DNA of 64,000 bases from Halomonas caseinilytica (lineage in GTDB: Bacteria > Pseudomonadota > Gammaproteobacteria > Pseudomonadales > Halomonadaceae): positions 1 through 64,000 of the forward strand of contig NZ_BDEP01000004.1 of assembly GCF_001662305.1 (NCBI RefSeq), read 5' to 3'. Of this stretch, positions 9,014 to 16,588 are shown piece after piece. The stretch's first letter is position 1; each line of letters opens with the position of its first letter. Both the position numbers and the translations under genes were made by a program. A model generated the notes under the pieces. The model was not told the origin of the DNA. It ran no database searches and was given only the letters and a program-made list of their open reading frames with translations.

Positions 9014-9508
9014 TGGAAGCTGGAAGCTGAAAGCTGGAAGCTGGAAGAACTTCCACCCCATTCGCCACACAGCAGATTTATTCATTTGTGAGTTTGCCTA
9101 CCAGCCCTGAAAGCATGGCGGCAATTTCACGAGTTTCCTGTATCCATCGGTGACCAATAGCCTTGTCGATATAGCCAATGTCGATACCGATGTAAATTTG
9201 TGTTCGTAATTCGGCACATGAACCCTTAGCAATCAATAGGAACCGGCATTTATCTTTCAGGGTTCCGCGAGTCATGCCTTCCGCGATATTACTGGGTACT
9301 GATAGGCCGGTGCGCGTAATCTAATCCTTGAAACCAAAATCATGTAAATTGCGCATTTCCTTATAAAGTTCGGCCGATAATCTGGCCGAACGTTTCCACA
9401 CTTGCAGCTTTTCGAAGTCCATCTCGATCCCCCGCTTCCATGACTATCATGCAGATTAGCTCATGTAGTGAAGGCTGAACTTCAAGCTTCAAGCTTCCGG
9501 CTTACAGC
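9014..9508. repeat. Inverted heptamer-repeat element containing a broken S23-type gene
   Basis: The left edge has five tandem heptamers of type TGGAAGC (9014-9048: tggaagc, tggaagc, tgaaagc, tggaagc, tggaaga). The right edge (9481-9508) has ttcaagc, ttcaagc, ttccggc, ttacagc, which is the same family in the opposite orientation (read in reverse: gcttgaa, gcttgaa, gccggaa). The two tracts therefore form imperfect terminal inverted repeats about 495 bp apart and enclose the S23-like pseudogene. A mobile or formerly mobile unit is inferred; no transposase is present. Confidence 0.6.
9078..9422 (-). pseudogene. Four-helix-bundle protein (23S rRNA intervening-sequence/S23 family), interrupted by TAG
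   Basis: An ATG at 9422 opens a frame reading MDFEKLQVWKRSARLSAELY..., typical of S23/IVS four-helix-bundle proteins (about 115-125 aa). Codon 34 is TAG (9323-9321) just after DFGFKD; family members normally have Gln there (FKDQITR). The same frame then continues ITRTGLSVPSNIAEG to a stop at 9078 with no frameshift, so a single CAG-to-TAG change explains the break. Total length is 114 codons plus stop. Downstream re-initiation at the ATG at 9275 would give 65 residues lacking helix 1. The family's biochemical role is unknown; homologues occur in 23S rRNA intervening sequences and as the Avd protein of diversity-generating retroelements. Confidence 0.8.
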
Positions 9509-9534
9509 TTTCTGAGGCGCTTCACACCTCAGAA
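9509..9534 (-). terminator. Hairpin spanning the cysD stop codon
   Basis: CTGAGG pairs with CCTCAG around a short loop; the minus-strand stem begins with the TGA of cysD. The heptamer tract follows immediately. A few A/T bases (AAAGC on the minus strand) follow, but there is no strong U-tract, so termination would be weak or partial and would lower cysNC expression relative to cysD. Confidence 0.45.
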
Positions 9535-10443
9535 GTACCCTTCCCGCTTTTTCTTCTCCATGGAGCCGGCCTGGTCGTGATCGATGGCGCGGCCGCTGCG
9601 CTCCGAGGTCTTCGTCAGCAGCATTTCCTGGATGATTTCGGGCAGGGTGGTGGCCTTGGATTCCACCGCGCCGGTCAGCGGGTAGCAGCCCAGGGTACGG
9701 AAACGCACCCATTTCTCTTCGGGCACTTCGCCCTCCTCGAGCGGCATGCGGTCGTCGTCGACCATGATGTCGATGCCGTCGCGGTGAACCACCGGACGCG
9801 GGGCGGAGTAATACAGCGGAACGATGGGAATGGATTCCAGGTAGATGTACTGCCAGATATCCAGCTCGGTCCAGTTGGAGAGCGGGAAGACGCGGATGGA
9901 TTCGCCCTTGTTGACCTTGGCGTTGTAAACATTCCACAGCTCGGGACGCTGGTTCTTGGGGTCCCAGCGGTGGTGCTTGTCGCGGAAGGAAAAGACCCGT
10001 TCCTTGGCGCGACTGGCCTCCTCGTCGCGACGGGCTCCGCCGAAGGCAGCATCGAACTGGTACTTGTCCAACGCCTGCTTGAGCGACTGGGTCTTCATGA
10101 TGTCGGTGTATTTCGAGCTGCCGTGGTCGAAGGGGTTGATCCCGGCTTCCACCCCTTCCTGGTTGATGTGCTCGATCAGCTCCATGCCGGCCTCCTCGGC
10201 CATGCGGTCACGGAACTTGATCATTTCCTTGAACTTCCAGGTAGTGTTGACGTGCATCAACGGAAACGGCGGCGGCCCGGGATAGAAGGCCTTGCGCGCC
10301 AGGTGCAGCATCACCGAGGAATCCTTGCCGATGGAGTAGAGCATCACCGGGTTACGGAACTCGGCGGCCACCTCGCGAATGATGTGGATCGACTCGGCCT
10401 CGAGCTGCTTGAGGTGAGTCTGGCGTTCGGGTGTTATTTCCAT
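9529..10443 (-). CDS. cysD: Sulfate adenylyltransferase subunit 2
   Basis: Catalytic ATP-sulfurylase subunit that forms adenylylsulfate from ATP and sulfate with CysN. PP-loop motif SIGKDSS is at 37-43, followed by the conserved [22 protein letters not shown] region and the C-terminal [27 protein letters not shown] tail that is diagnostic of CysD. At 304 residues it matches the family (about 302). It lies downstream of cysQ (115 bp gap) and upstream of cysNC. The cysD-cysN gap is normally a few bases but here is 529 bp, because the heptamer element with the S23-like gene has been inserted. Confidence 0.97.
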   Translation of the reverse strand: MEITPERQTHLKQLEAESIHIIREVAAEFRNPVMLYSIGKDSSVMLHLARKAFYPGPPPFPLMHVNTTWKFKEMIKFRDRMAEEAGMELIEHINQEGVEAGINPFDHGSSKYTDIMKTQSLKQALDKYQFDAAFGGARRDEEASRAKERVFSFRDKHHRWDPKNQRPELWNVYNAKVNKGESIRVFPLSNWTELDIWQYIYLESIPIVPLYYSAPRPVVHRDGIDIMVDDDRMPLEEGEVPEEKWVRFRTLGCYPLTGAVESKATTLPEIIQEMLLTKTSERSGRAIDHDQAGSMEKKKREGYF

Positions 10444-10558
10444 ATCGGTCGTTCCATTGAGTTTTCTGGCACTGGAAAGAAGCTTTCAAGCCGGCAAAGC
10501 GCGGCGATAACGCTGAAGGAGAAAACGCGATGCGACACGCCTTCAAGGGAGAAGCCAA

Positions 10559-11389
10559 CTACGTCTCGGCCAGGCTCTCGCCTAGCGCATCGGTCCAGCG
10601 CTGATCGCGCTCACCGCAGACGATGAAGAATGGGTTGAGTACCGAATCTTGCTGGTTGCAGCGCAGGGGTTCAAGGGTCTCGGCATTGAGCACCTGCCCG
10701 CCGGCGGCCACGACGACCGCCTGGGCGGCGGCGGTGTCCCACTCGCTGGTGGGCGCCAGGCGTGGATAGAGATCCGCCTGCCCCTCAGCCACCAGGCATA
10801 GCTTGAGCGAGCTGCCCATGGAGACCCGCTCGTGCTTCGGCAGGCGAGCACAGAAAGCCTCGAACGCTTCCGAGCCGTGGGAGCGGCTGCCGACGATCTT
10901 CCAGGCGACGCCGCCTTCGCCAGGCAGGGCACGAACCTGGATGCGCTTCGCGGCGCCCTGCTCCACTTTCCAGGCGCCCTGGCCGACCTGCCCGTGCCAG
11001 GTCGTATCGAGCACTGGCGCATGGACGATGCCGAACACCGGGTCGCCGTTTTCCACCAGCGCCACGTTGAGGGTGAACTCGCCGTTCTTCTTGATGAATT
11101 CCTTGGTACCGTCCAGCGGATCGATCAACCAGTAGCGATCCCAGGTACGGCGAGTCTCGTAGGGAATATCGCCGGACTCCTCGGACAGCACCGGCACACC
11201 GGGTGTCACGGACTCGAGCAAGGCCACCAGCGCGTGATGGGATGCCATGTCCGCCTCGGTCAGAGGGCTGTCATCCTCCTTGGTTTCCACCTGATAGGAC
11301 CGATTATAGACTTCCAGCACCTCTCGGCCCGCGGCATCGACACCGGCAAGCAGTCGGTCTCGCATGTCATCCGTTACAAAATCAGTCAA
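10559..11389 (-). CDS. cysQ: 3'(2'),5'-bisphosphate nucleotidase
   Basis: Hydrolyses PAP (and PAPS) to AMP, removing the by-product of PAPS-dependent reactions. It belongs to the Li+-sensitive inositol-monophosphatase superfamily: metal-binding EE at 70-71, DPLDGTKEF at 90-98, and a second metal motif WDTAAAQAVV near 225. The start is TTG at 11389, chosen because AAGGAG sits 6 bases upstream (AAGGAGACTCTT-TTG); the next ATG (codon 9) has no comparable site and would shorten the N-terminus. The 276-residue length is slightly above E. coli CysQ (246). It sits between the SLC13 transporter and cysD, as expected for PAPS turnover. Confidence 0.93.
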   Translation of the reverse strand: MTDFVTDDMRDRLLAGVDAAGREVLEVYNRSYQVETKEDDSPLTEADMASHHALVALLESVTPGVPVLSEESGDIPYETRRTWDRYWLIDPLDGTKEFIKKNGEFTLNVALVENGDPVFGIVHAPVLDTTWHGQVGQGAWKVEQGAAKRIQVRALPGEGGVAWKIVGSRSHGSEAFEAFCARLPKHERVSMGSSLKLCLVAEGQADLYPRLAPTSEWDTAAAQAVVVAAGGQVLNAETLEPLRCNQQDSVLNPFFIVCGERDQRWTDALGESLAET

Positions 11390-11413
11390 AAGAGTCTCCT
11401 TGGTTATTAGCCC

Positions 11414-11557
11414 TAAGCTTTAAGCTGGCTCTAAGCTGGAAGAGCGCCGCTTCGCGGCTGGATGCTGGAAGTCACCCCGGGGGCAAAACCAGAACTGGGG
11501 GTTAGATTGCAGTTGCTTTTTCTTCCAGCTTCCGGCTTCAAACTTTAAGTTTTCTGA
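11414..11557. repeat. Second inverted heptamer-repeat element, without a gene
   Basis: Left edge: taagctt, taagctg, then taagctg and gaagagc (11414-11445). Right edge: ttccagc, ttccggc, ttcaaac, tttaagt, tttctga (11523-11557), the same heptamer family in opposite orientation. The core includes a 21-bp stretch (11438-11458) with a GCCGC-TTC-GCGGC hairpin that recurs in exact inverted copy at 15461-15481. The right edge ends with tttctga and a stop-codon hairpin, as in the element after cysD. Confidence 0.55.
11438..11458 (+). repeat. 21-bp dispersed repeat, copy 1
   Basis: Exactly the reverse complement of 15461-15481. It contains the small hairpin GCCGC-TTC-GCGGC. Both copies are intergenic and lie inside purine/pyrimidine-biased repeat tracts. 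Confidence 0.8.
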
Positions 11558-11574
11558 CCGCATAGCGGTCAGAA
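11552..11574 (-). terminator. Palindrome spanning the SLC13 stop codon
   Basis: On the minus strand TTCTGACCGC and GCGGTCAGAA form a 10-bp stem with a 3-base loop; the TGA in the first arm is the stop codon of the transporter gene. A-rich sequence (AACTTAAAG) follows rather than a U-tract. It could attenuate readthrough into cysQ. The same stop-codon hairpin plus heptamer arrangement is seen at the end of cysD. Confidence 0.5.
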
Positions 11575-13332
11575 CCCCCACACCAACGGTATCAGCCCCA
11601 CCGCCGTACTCCCGACGAGCAGGCTGAGCGGTGCGCCCAGGCGCAGATAGTCGATCAGTCGATAGCCACCTGGACCATAGACCATCAGGTTGGTCTGGTA
11701 GCCCAGCGGTGTCATGAAACTGGCCGAGGCAGCAAACATGATAGCGATGGCAAATGGCATAAAATTGACACCGAGCTGCTCGGACACCGACATGGCGATG
11801 GGGAACATCAATACCGCCGCCGCATTGTTGGTGATGATCTCGGTGAAGAGTGTCGTCATCAGGTAGATCATGGCCAGTGCCAACCAGGGCGACATGCTGT
11901 CGCTGACCACTGCGCCGGCGATGGCCTGGGCGGCGCCGGAGCTGGTCATGGCCGCGCCCAACGAGAAGGAGGCGGCAATCACGGTCAACACGGAAAGATC
12001 GATGTAACGACGCGCCTTGCTGACGGTGATGCAACCAGTCATCAGCACGCCGCCACCGGCCAACAGCGCGGCCTCGAAGATCGAGAGCAGGCCCAGGCCT
12101 GCCACGCCGACCATCAGGCCCAGCACCGCCAAGGCGAGCGGCGCCTTGTGAAAGTTGGGTGGCGTGGAGTCGTTGAGGGCGCTGACCAGCAAGAAGTCGC
12201 GCCGGTAACGATACTGCTCTACGAAGTCGTGGCCGGTTTCCATCAGCAGCGTATCGCCCACCTGCAGACGGATATCCCCCACCTTGCCAGGCAGGCGGCG
12301 TCCCTGACGGGAAATCGACAGAATCACTGCCTGGAAGCGCGAGCGCACCCGGGCTTCGCGAACCGTGTGTCCGACACCGGTGAAATCCGGCCCGATCACG
12401 GCTTCGACCAGGCAACGCTGATGGTTGGCCACATCCAGCTTGTGGATGTCGCCATTGGCGGGCGTCACTCCCCGGACCTGGCGAAGCTCGCGGGCACATT
12501 CCGGCGCGCCGATGAAGACCAGCACATCGCCGGGCTCGAGCTGGGTCTCGGGGGGAACGGCGGTCATCAGGCGGCCATCGCGTTCGATGTCGGTCAGGTA
12601 GCCGTATTGCAGGTTACGCAGCCCAGCCTCTGAGATGGTCTTGCCGGCCAGGGGGCCGCTCTCGTTGACCACGAACTCGACGCTGTACTCACGCGCCATG
12701 TCGAGTTGTTCGATCACCCCTTCGCGACGCGGCAGCAAGCGGTCGGAGAACAGGATCAGGAAAGCACCGCCGATCAGCAGGATAGGCAGGCCGACCTGCG
12801 CGAGCTCGAACATGCCCAGCGACACGCCCTTTTCGCTCTGAAGCAGGCCATCGACGACAAGGTTGGTACTCGTCCCGATCAGCGTGCAGGTACCGCCGAG
12901 GATGGCGGTGTAGCTCAACGGCAAGAGCAGCTTGGAAGGAGATAACTTGAGCTTGCGGGACCACTCTTGTAGTGCCGGTATGAACATGGCGACCACGGTG
13001 GTGTTGTTCATGAAGGCACTGAGGCTGGACGCGGGCAGCATGACCCGTAGTTGCGCCTTCTTGAGAGAGCTGGGATGCCCCAGCAGCCCATTCGCCACCC
13101 ACTGTACCGCACCGGTTTCCTTGAGGGCGGCGGCAACGACATAGAGGGCCGCGATGGTCATGACGCCGGTATTGGAAAAACCGACCAGCGCCTCGGCAGG
13201 TTCGAGCACGCCGCTGACCACGAGAAACGCCATGGCCGCCATCAGGATGGCATCCGCCGCGATACGCGTGACGGCCAGGGCCACCAGGACGGCGATTACG
13301 CTGAATATACTGAGCCAGGCATCCATTGCCAT
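11569..13332 (-). CDS. SLC13/DASS-family transporter with two TrkA-C (RCK_C) domains, probable sulfate importer
   Basis: A 587-residue inner-membrane transporter. Hydrophobic helices occupy about 1-200 and 400-587 and flank two soluble RCK_C (TrkA-C) domains at about 205-290 and 300-390. The motif LIGTSTNLVVDGLL (151-164) is the SLC13 ion/substrate-binding signature (Ser-Asn-Thr type), and the C-terminal half has the mirror region TNNAAAVLMFPIA. This architecture matches the sodium-dependent sulfate transporters of algae and bacteria. Its place as first gene before cysQ-cysD-cysNC supports sulfate as substrate, but dicarboxylate transport cannot be excluded. Confidence 0.85.
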   Translation of the reverse strand: MAMDAWLSIFSVIAVLVALAVTRIAADAILMAAMAFLVVSGVLEPAEALVGFSNTGVMTIAALYVVAAALKETGAVQWVANGLLGHPSSLKKAQLRVMLPASSLSAFMNNTTVVAMFIPALQEWSRKLKLSPSKLLLPLSYTAILGGTCTLIGTSTNLVVDGLLQSEKGVSLGMFELAQVGLPILLIGGAFLILFSDRLLPRREGVIEQLDMAREYSVEFVVNESGPLAGKTISEAGLRNLQYGYLTDIERDGRLMTAVPPETQLEPGDVLVFIGAPECARELRQVRGVTPANGDIHKLDVANHQRCLVEAVIGPDFTGVGHTVREARVRSRFQAVILSISRQGRRLPGKVGDIRLQVGDTLLMETGHDFVEQYRYRRDFLLVSALNDSTPPNFHKAPLALAVLGLMVGVAGLGLLSIFEAALLAGGGVLMTGCITVSKARRYIDLSVLTVIAASFSLGAAMTSSGAAQAIAGAVVSDSMSPWLALAMIYLMTTLFTEIITNNAAAVLMFPIAMSVSEQLGVNFMPFAIAIMFAASASFMTPLGYQTNLMVYGPGGYRLIDYLRLGAPLSLLVGSTAVGLIPLVWGF

Positions 13333-13838
13333 GTGATATGAGACTCCAAGTTCGCCGAGGCACGCTACCGCCCCGGGATTGCTCCGGGCGATTTCCCTTG
13401 CCCTGTCGAGTTGCGTTTGTATGGCGCCGCTTCCTGCGGCCTCCGGCGGCTATTGCGCCAAGAGTACCGAGGCACAGTCCGCCGGCCATTCTATGGATTT
13501 ACGGCAATGACGACCAGCCGAAAGACCCAAGTCGTGGTACAGAAGTACCTGAACAATATGTAAGTTTTTGTTACTCCCCTGGGCGTGATGGTGTTCGTGA
13601 CCCGCACGCCCCTGGGTGTTACCCGCCAGCGTGACTTCTTTGTCTTGCCATTCCCAATCTCGCTAGTCGATCTTGTCCCTATCTCACCACATGAACGCGC
13701 GACTTTGTATTGTCGCTGTTTGCTGACACTGACTGAAAAATGTCATCCGTGATCCAAGGTTCATCAGATGGCGATAGAACTGTCATCCACTTTGCCTAGC
13801 CTCCTGAATGCCGATAACGACCCAAGGAGACCGATGAC
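13333..13838. other. 506-bp intergenic region between the sulfate operon and phoD
   Basis: No convincing gene: the 102-codon plus-strand frame starting at 13326 has no ribosome site and an atypical Arg/Pro-rich composition. The region should hold the promoters of the divergent SLC13-cys operon and phoD. The phoD-proximal part contains the Pho-box-like site described separately. I could not define a convincing promoter for the cys operon. Confidence 0.6.
13729..13786 (+). promoter_or_regulatory. Candidate PhoB sites upstream of phoD
   Basis: CTGACTG-AAAA-ATGTCAT at 13729-13746 has the Pho-box layout (two 7-mers, A-rich 4-base spacer), with the second half nearly perfect. A perfect CTGTCAT half-site follows at 13780-13786. 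They lie 50-110 bp before a PhoD gene, a classic phosphate-starvation target. Evidence is pattern matching only. Confidence 0.45.
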
Positions 13839-15377
13839 ATGCCGACACGACGCCAGGTACTGGGGCTTGGCCTGCAAGGCGGGGTGGCACTTGGCGCTGC
13901 CCTGGCCTCACCCGCCATCGTGCTTGCCGAGACACGCCGGCCGATGATCACCTCGGGCGTGATGAGCGGAGACATGCTGACCGATCGCGCCATGATCTGG
14001 TCCCGCGCGGACCGACCGTCCAGGATGCTGTTGGAGATCGCCGACAATCCAGAATTCAAGGGCGCACGCCAACTGCGCGGCCCCGACGCCATGCCTGTTC
14101 GAGACTTCACGGCCAAGCTGGACGTCACCGGACTCGAAGGCATGGACACCCTGCACTATCGCGTGCGGTTTGCGGCCCTGGGCGATCATCGCGCCGTCAG
14201 CGAGCCAGTGACCGGCCGGCTGCCCCTGCCCTCCAGTACCAAGCGCAATGTCCGGTTCGTCTGGTCCGGCGATACGGCCGGACAGGGCTGGGGCATCGAC
14301 GAATCGCGCGGCGGCATGACCACTTACGAGACCATGCGGCGTCAACGCCCGGATTTCTTCATTCACTCCGGCGACACCATCTATGCCGATGGCCCTCTGA
14401 AGGAGAGCGTCGAGCTGGCCGATGGCAGCATCTGGCGCAACCGGGTCACGCCAGCCAAGAGCAAGGTCGCCGAGACGCTCGACGAATACCGGGGCCAGCA
14501 TGCCTACAACCTGCTGGACGCCAATGTGCGACGCCTGAATGCCGAGGTGCCGATGCTGGCCCAATGGGATGACCACGAGACGGTGAACAACTGGTTCTCC
14601 GGCGAGGTGCTGGACGACCCGCGTTACACCGAAACCAACGTCTCGTTGCTCTCAGCTCGCGCTCGCCAGGCCTTTCTCGAGTATATGCCACTACGCCAGC
14701 AACCCGAGGCGCCGCAGCGAATTCACCGTCGCTTTCCCTATGGGCCGGGACTCGAGGTGTTCATGCTCGACATGCGCAGCTTCCGTGGCCGCAATGATGG
14801 CAATCGCCAACAGGACGGCGCCACCCTGCTCGGCCGTCAACAGATCGACTGGCTGATCGATAGCCTGAAGCGCTCCACCGCCACCTGGAAGATCATCGCC
14901 TCGGACATGCCGATCGGCCTGGTGGTCACCGATGGCGACAATTTCGAGGCTGTCGCCAATGGGGAACCCGGCCAGCCATTGGGTCGGGAACAGGAAATCG
15001 CCCGACTGCTCGAGGCCATACGCGACCATGACGTCCATAACGTGGTCTGGCTCACCGCCGATGTGCACTACACCGCAGCGCATCACTACGCGCCGGAGCG
15101 CGCCGCCTTCAAGAATTTCCGGCCCTTCTGGGAATTCGTCAGCGGCCCCCTGCATGCCGGCACCTTCGGCCCCAATGACCTCGACGCCACCTTCGGGCCC
15201 GAGGTCGTCTTCCAGAAAGCGCCGCCCGACGGCCAGGCCAACCTGCCACCTTCGGCGGGCTATCAGTTCTTCGGCCAGGTGGATCTCGATGGCGAGAGCG
15301 AAATCTTGACCGTTACCCTGAAAGACGCCGCCGGGAATGCCTTGCATAAGCAGGAGCTAACACCAGAGCGCAGCTAG
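13839..15377 (+). CDS. phoD: Alkaline phosphatase D, Tat-exported
   Basis: Secreted phosphodiesterase/monoesterase that releases phosphate from organic esters; PhoD enzymes use Ca2+ and Fe3+. A Tat-like signal peptide (TRRQVLGLGLQGG..., residues 1-30, probable cleavage after VLA) directs folded export. Metallophosphatase motifs follow in order: WSGDTAGQGWGID, HSGDTIYADGP, AQWDDHETVNNW and LTADVHYTAAHHY. The 512 residues are typical for the family. An AAGGAG site is 9 bases before the ATG. Phosphate control is likely because of the upstream PhoB-like sites. It is monocistronic; a repeat-containing gap follows. Confidence 0.94.
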   Translation: MPTRRQVLGLGLQGGVALGAALASPAIVLAETRRPMITSGVMSGDMLTDRAMIWSRADRPSRMLLEIADNPEFKGARQLRGPDAMPVRDFTAKLDVTGLEGMDTLHYRVRFAALGDHRAVSEPVTGRLPLPSSTKRNVRFVWSGDTAGQGWGIDESRGGMTTYETMRRQRPDFFIHSGDTIYADGPLKESVELADGSIWRNRVTPAKSKVAETLDEYRGQHAYNLLDANVRRLNAEVPMLAQWDDHETVNNWFSGEVLDDPRYTETNVSLLSARARQAFLEYMPLRQQPEAPQRIHRRFPYGPGLEVFMLDMRSFRGRNDGNRQQDGATLLGRQQIDWLIDSLKRSTATWKIIASDMPIGLVVTDGDNFEAVANGEPGQPLGREQEIARLLEAIRDHDVHNVVWLTADVHYTAAHHYAPERAAFKNFRPFWEFVSGPLHAGTFGPNDLDATFGPEVVFQKAPPDGQANLPPSAGYQFFGQVDLDGESEILTVTLKDAAGNALHKQELTPERS

Positions 15378-15383
15378 CACCGC

Positions 15384-15490
15384 TGGCAGAGGGAAGAAGG
15401 GAGGACCCAGCCTCGAAGCTAGTTTGGGGGTTCTTCCCTCTTCCTTCTTCTCTATTTCCTGCCGCGAAGCGGCGCTCTTCCGCCTCCCCT
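15384..15490. repeat. Third purine/pyrimidine inverted-repeat element
   Basis: A purine tract (agagggaagaagggagga, from about 15389) faces a pyrimidine tract (tcttccctcttccttcttct, about 15432-15451), so they form an imperfect inverted repeat. The exact inverted copy of the 21-bp repeat follows (15461-15481). The element resembles the 11.4-kb one in layout but uses a different repeat unit. Confidence 0.5.
15461..15481 (-). repeat. 21-bp dispersed repeat, copy 2 (inverted)
   Basis: Exact reverse complement of 11438-11458, including the GCCGC-GAA-GCGGC hairpin. It lies 70 bp upstream of the GntR regulator start. Confidence 0.8.
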
Positions 15491-15549
15491 CCTTCCCGCC
15501 CGAGCTTGTTCGCGTATCATGTCCGTCTACTTCAGTGAACGGCAGAACG

Positions 15550-16236
15550 ATGGACAGCACCCCGAAACAGAATCTCGGTATCGGCGCCTATCGCAGCCTC
15601 AAGCACGACATCATTCGCGGCGTCTTCCAGCCTGGCGAAAAGCTGCTGATGAGTCGCCTCAAGCAGCGCTACGACCTGGGTGTCGGCCCCTTGCGCGAGG
15701 CGCTTTCGCAGCTGGTCGCCGAGCGTCTGGTCGTGGCCATCAGCCAGCGCGGCTACCGGGTCGCGCCGATGTCCCGGGAGGAACTCGCCGATCTCTACGA
15801 TGCCCGGGCACAGCTCGAAGGACTGGTGCTCGACCTGGCCATCCAGCGCGGTGACGATGCCTGGGAAGCCGACATCCTCGCCAAGGCGCATACGCTGGCC
15901 AAGGTCATGGAGGTCAACAGCCCCGACGAAATGCTCGATGTCTGGGACGCCCGTCACAAGGCCTTCCACAACGCCATCGCCGCCGGCTGCAATTCCCCGC
16001 ATCTACTGCAGATTCGCGAGAACCTCTTCGACCAGGTCGAACGTTATCGCCACCTATGGCTGTATGAGACGGTCTTCTCCGACGAGGCTCTGGCGCGCAA
16101 GCGCCAGGAGCACGCCGCCCTGGTCGAGGTCATCCTCGCTCGCGACGCCGACAAGGCCTGCCAGATGATGCGCGATCACCTGATGACGCCGGTCTCGATC
16201 ATTCTGGAGGTGATGGAACGACGCGGCCTGGCCTAG
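15550..16236 (+). CDS. GntR-family transcriptional regulator, FCD subfamily (CsiR-like)
   Basis: DNA-binding repressor or activator that senses a small organic acid. The ATG at 15550 is used; the longer frame from 15424 adds sequence overlapping the repeat element. The winged helix-turn-helix is at about 12-78 (SLKHDIIRGVFQPGEKL...YDLGVGPLREALSQL), followed by an all-helical FCD ligand domain with metal-binding residues in DARHKAFHNAI and the final HLMTP helix. The 228 residues match CsiR (about 220). It is not next to an obvious target: phoD is upstream and pxpABC is convergent. Its regulon cannot be inferred. Confidence 0.88.
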   Translation: MDSTPKQNLGIGAYRSLKHDIIRGVFQPGEKLLMSRLKQRYDLGVGPLREALSQLVAERLVVAISQRGYRVAPMSREELADLYDARAQLEGLVLDLAIQRGDDAWEADILAKAHTLAKVMEVNSPDEMLDVWDARHKAFHNAIAAGCNSPHLLQIRENLFDQVERYRHLWLYETVFSDEALARKRQEHAALVEVILARDADKACQMMRDHLMTPVSIILEVMERRGLA

Positions 16237-16330
16237 ACGTCCGCGCTTTTTCACGAAGCACGCCAATGAGCGTCAACGGTTTGTCACAAAGTCGGCCTAT
16301 ACTGGCATCATCTCGCCAGGAGACCGCACC

Positions 16331-16546
16331 ATGCCGCACTTTCTGCGCTTTTCCCAAGGACTCGAAACCCGCCTGGAGCGCCTCGCCGAGCGCACTGGCC
16401 TCTCCAAGGCCGAGCTGATCGAGCGTCTGGTCAGCGAGGGGGTCGATGAGCTCGAGACTGACCTGATGTTCGAGGACGCTCCTCGCCGTTCGCATTCGGA
16501 ACTCTCCATCGACCAGCTACTGCGCGAAAGCGGGCTCGGTATCTGA
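16331..16546 (+). CDS. Small ribbon-helix-helix domain protein
   Basis: A 71-residue protein with an N-terminal beta strand (MPHFLRFSQGLETRLERLA) followed by two helices (TGLSKAELIERLVSEGVDEL), typical of CopG/RelB-type ribbon-helix-helix DNA-binding folds. An AGGAG-type site (CCAGGAG) precedes the ATG. The C-terminal tail (SIDQLLRESGLGI) resembles toxin-binding tails of antitoxins, but no toxin frame lies on either side (16547-16588 is only a short gap to pxpC). It is either a stand-alone regulator or an orphan antitoxin. Confidence 0.72.
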   Translation: MPHFLRFSQGLETRLERLAERTGLSKAELIERLVSEGVDELETDLMFEDAPRRSHSELSIDQLLRESGLGI

Positions 16547-16588
16547 GATCGCCGCACCGCGCTTGCCCGACGGCGGCAGCGACGACAG

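Noticed and set aside
9014..9508. CRISPR array suggested by short tandem repeats
   Set aside because: Repeat units are contiguous 7-mers without spacers, and no cas genes are nearby.
13326..13634. 102-codon plus-strand frame in the phoD-SLC13 gap
   Set aside because: No ribosome site, low-complexity composition, overlaps the SLC13 start; treated as non-coding.
15424..15549. Longer start for the GntR regulator
   Set aside because: The extra 42 residues are encoded by the repeat element and do not match the family N-terminus.
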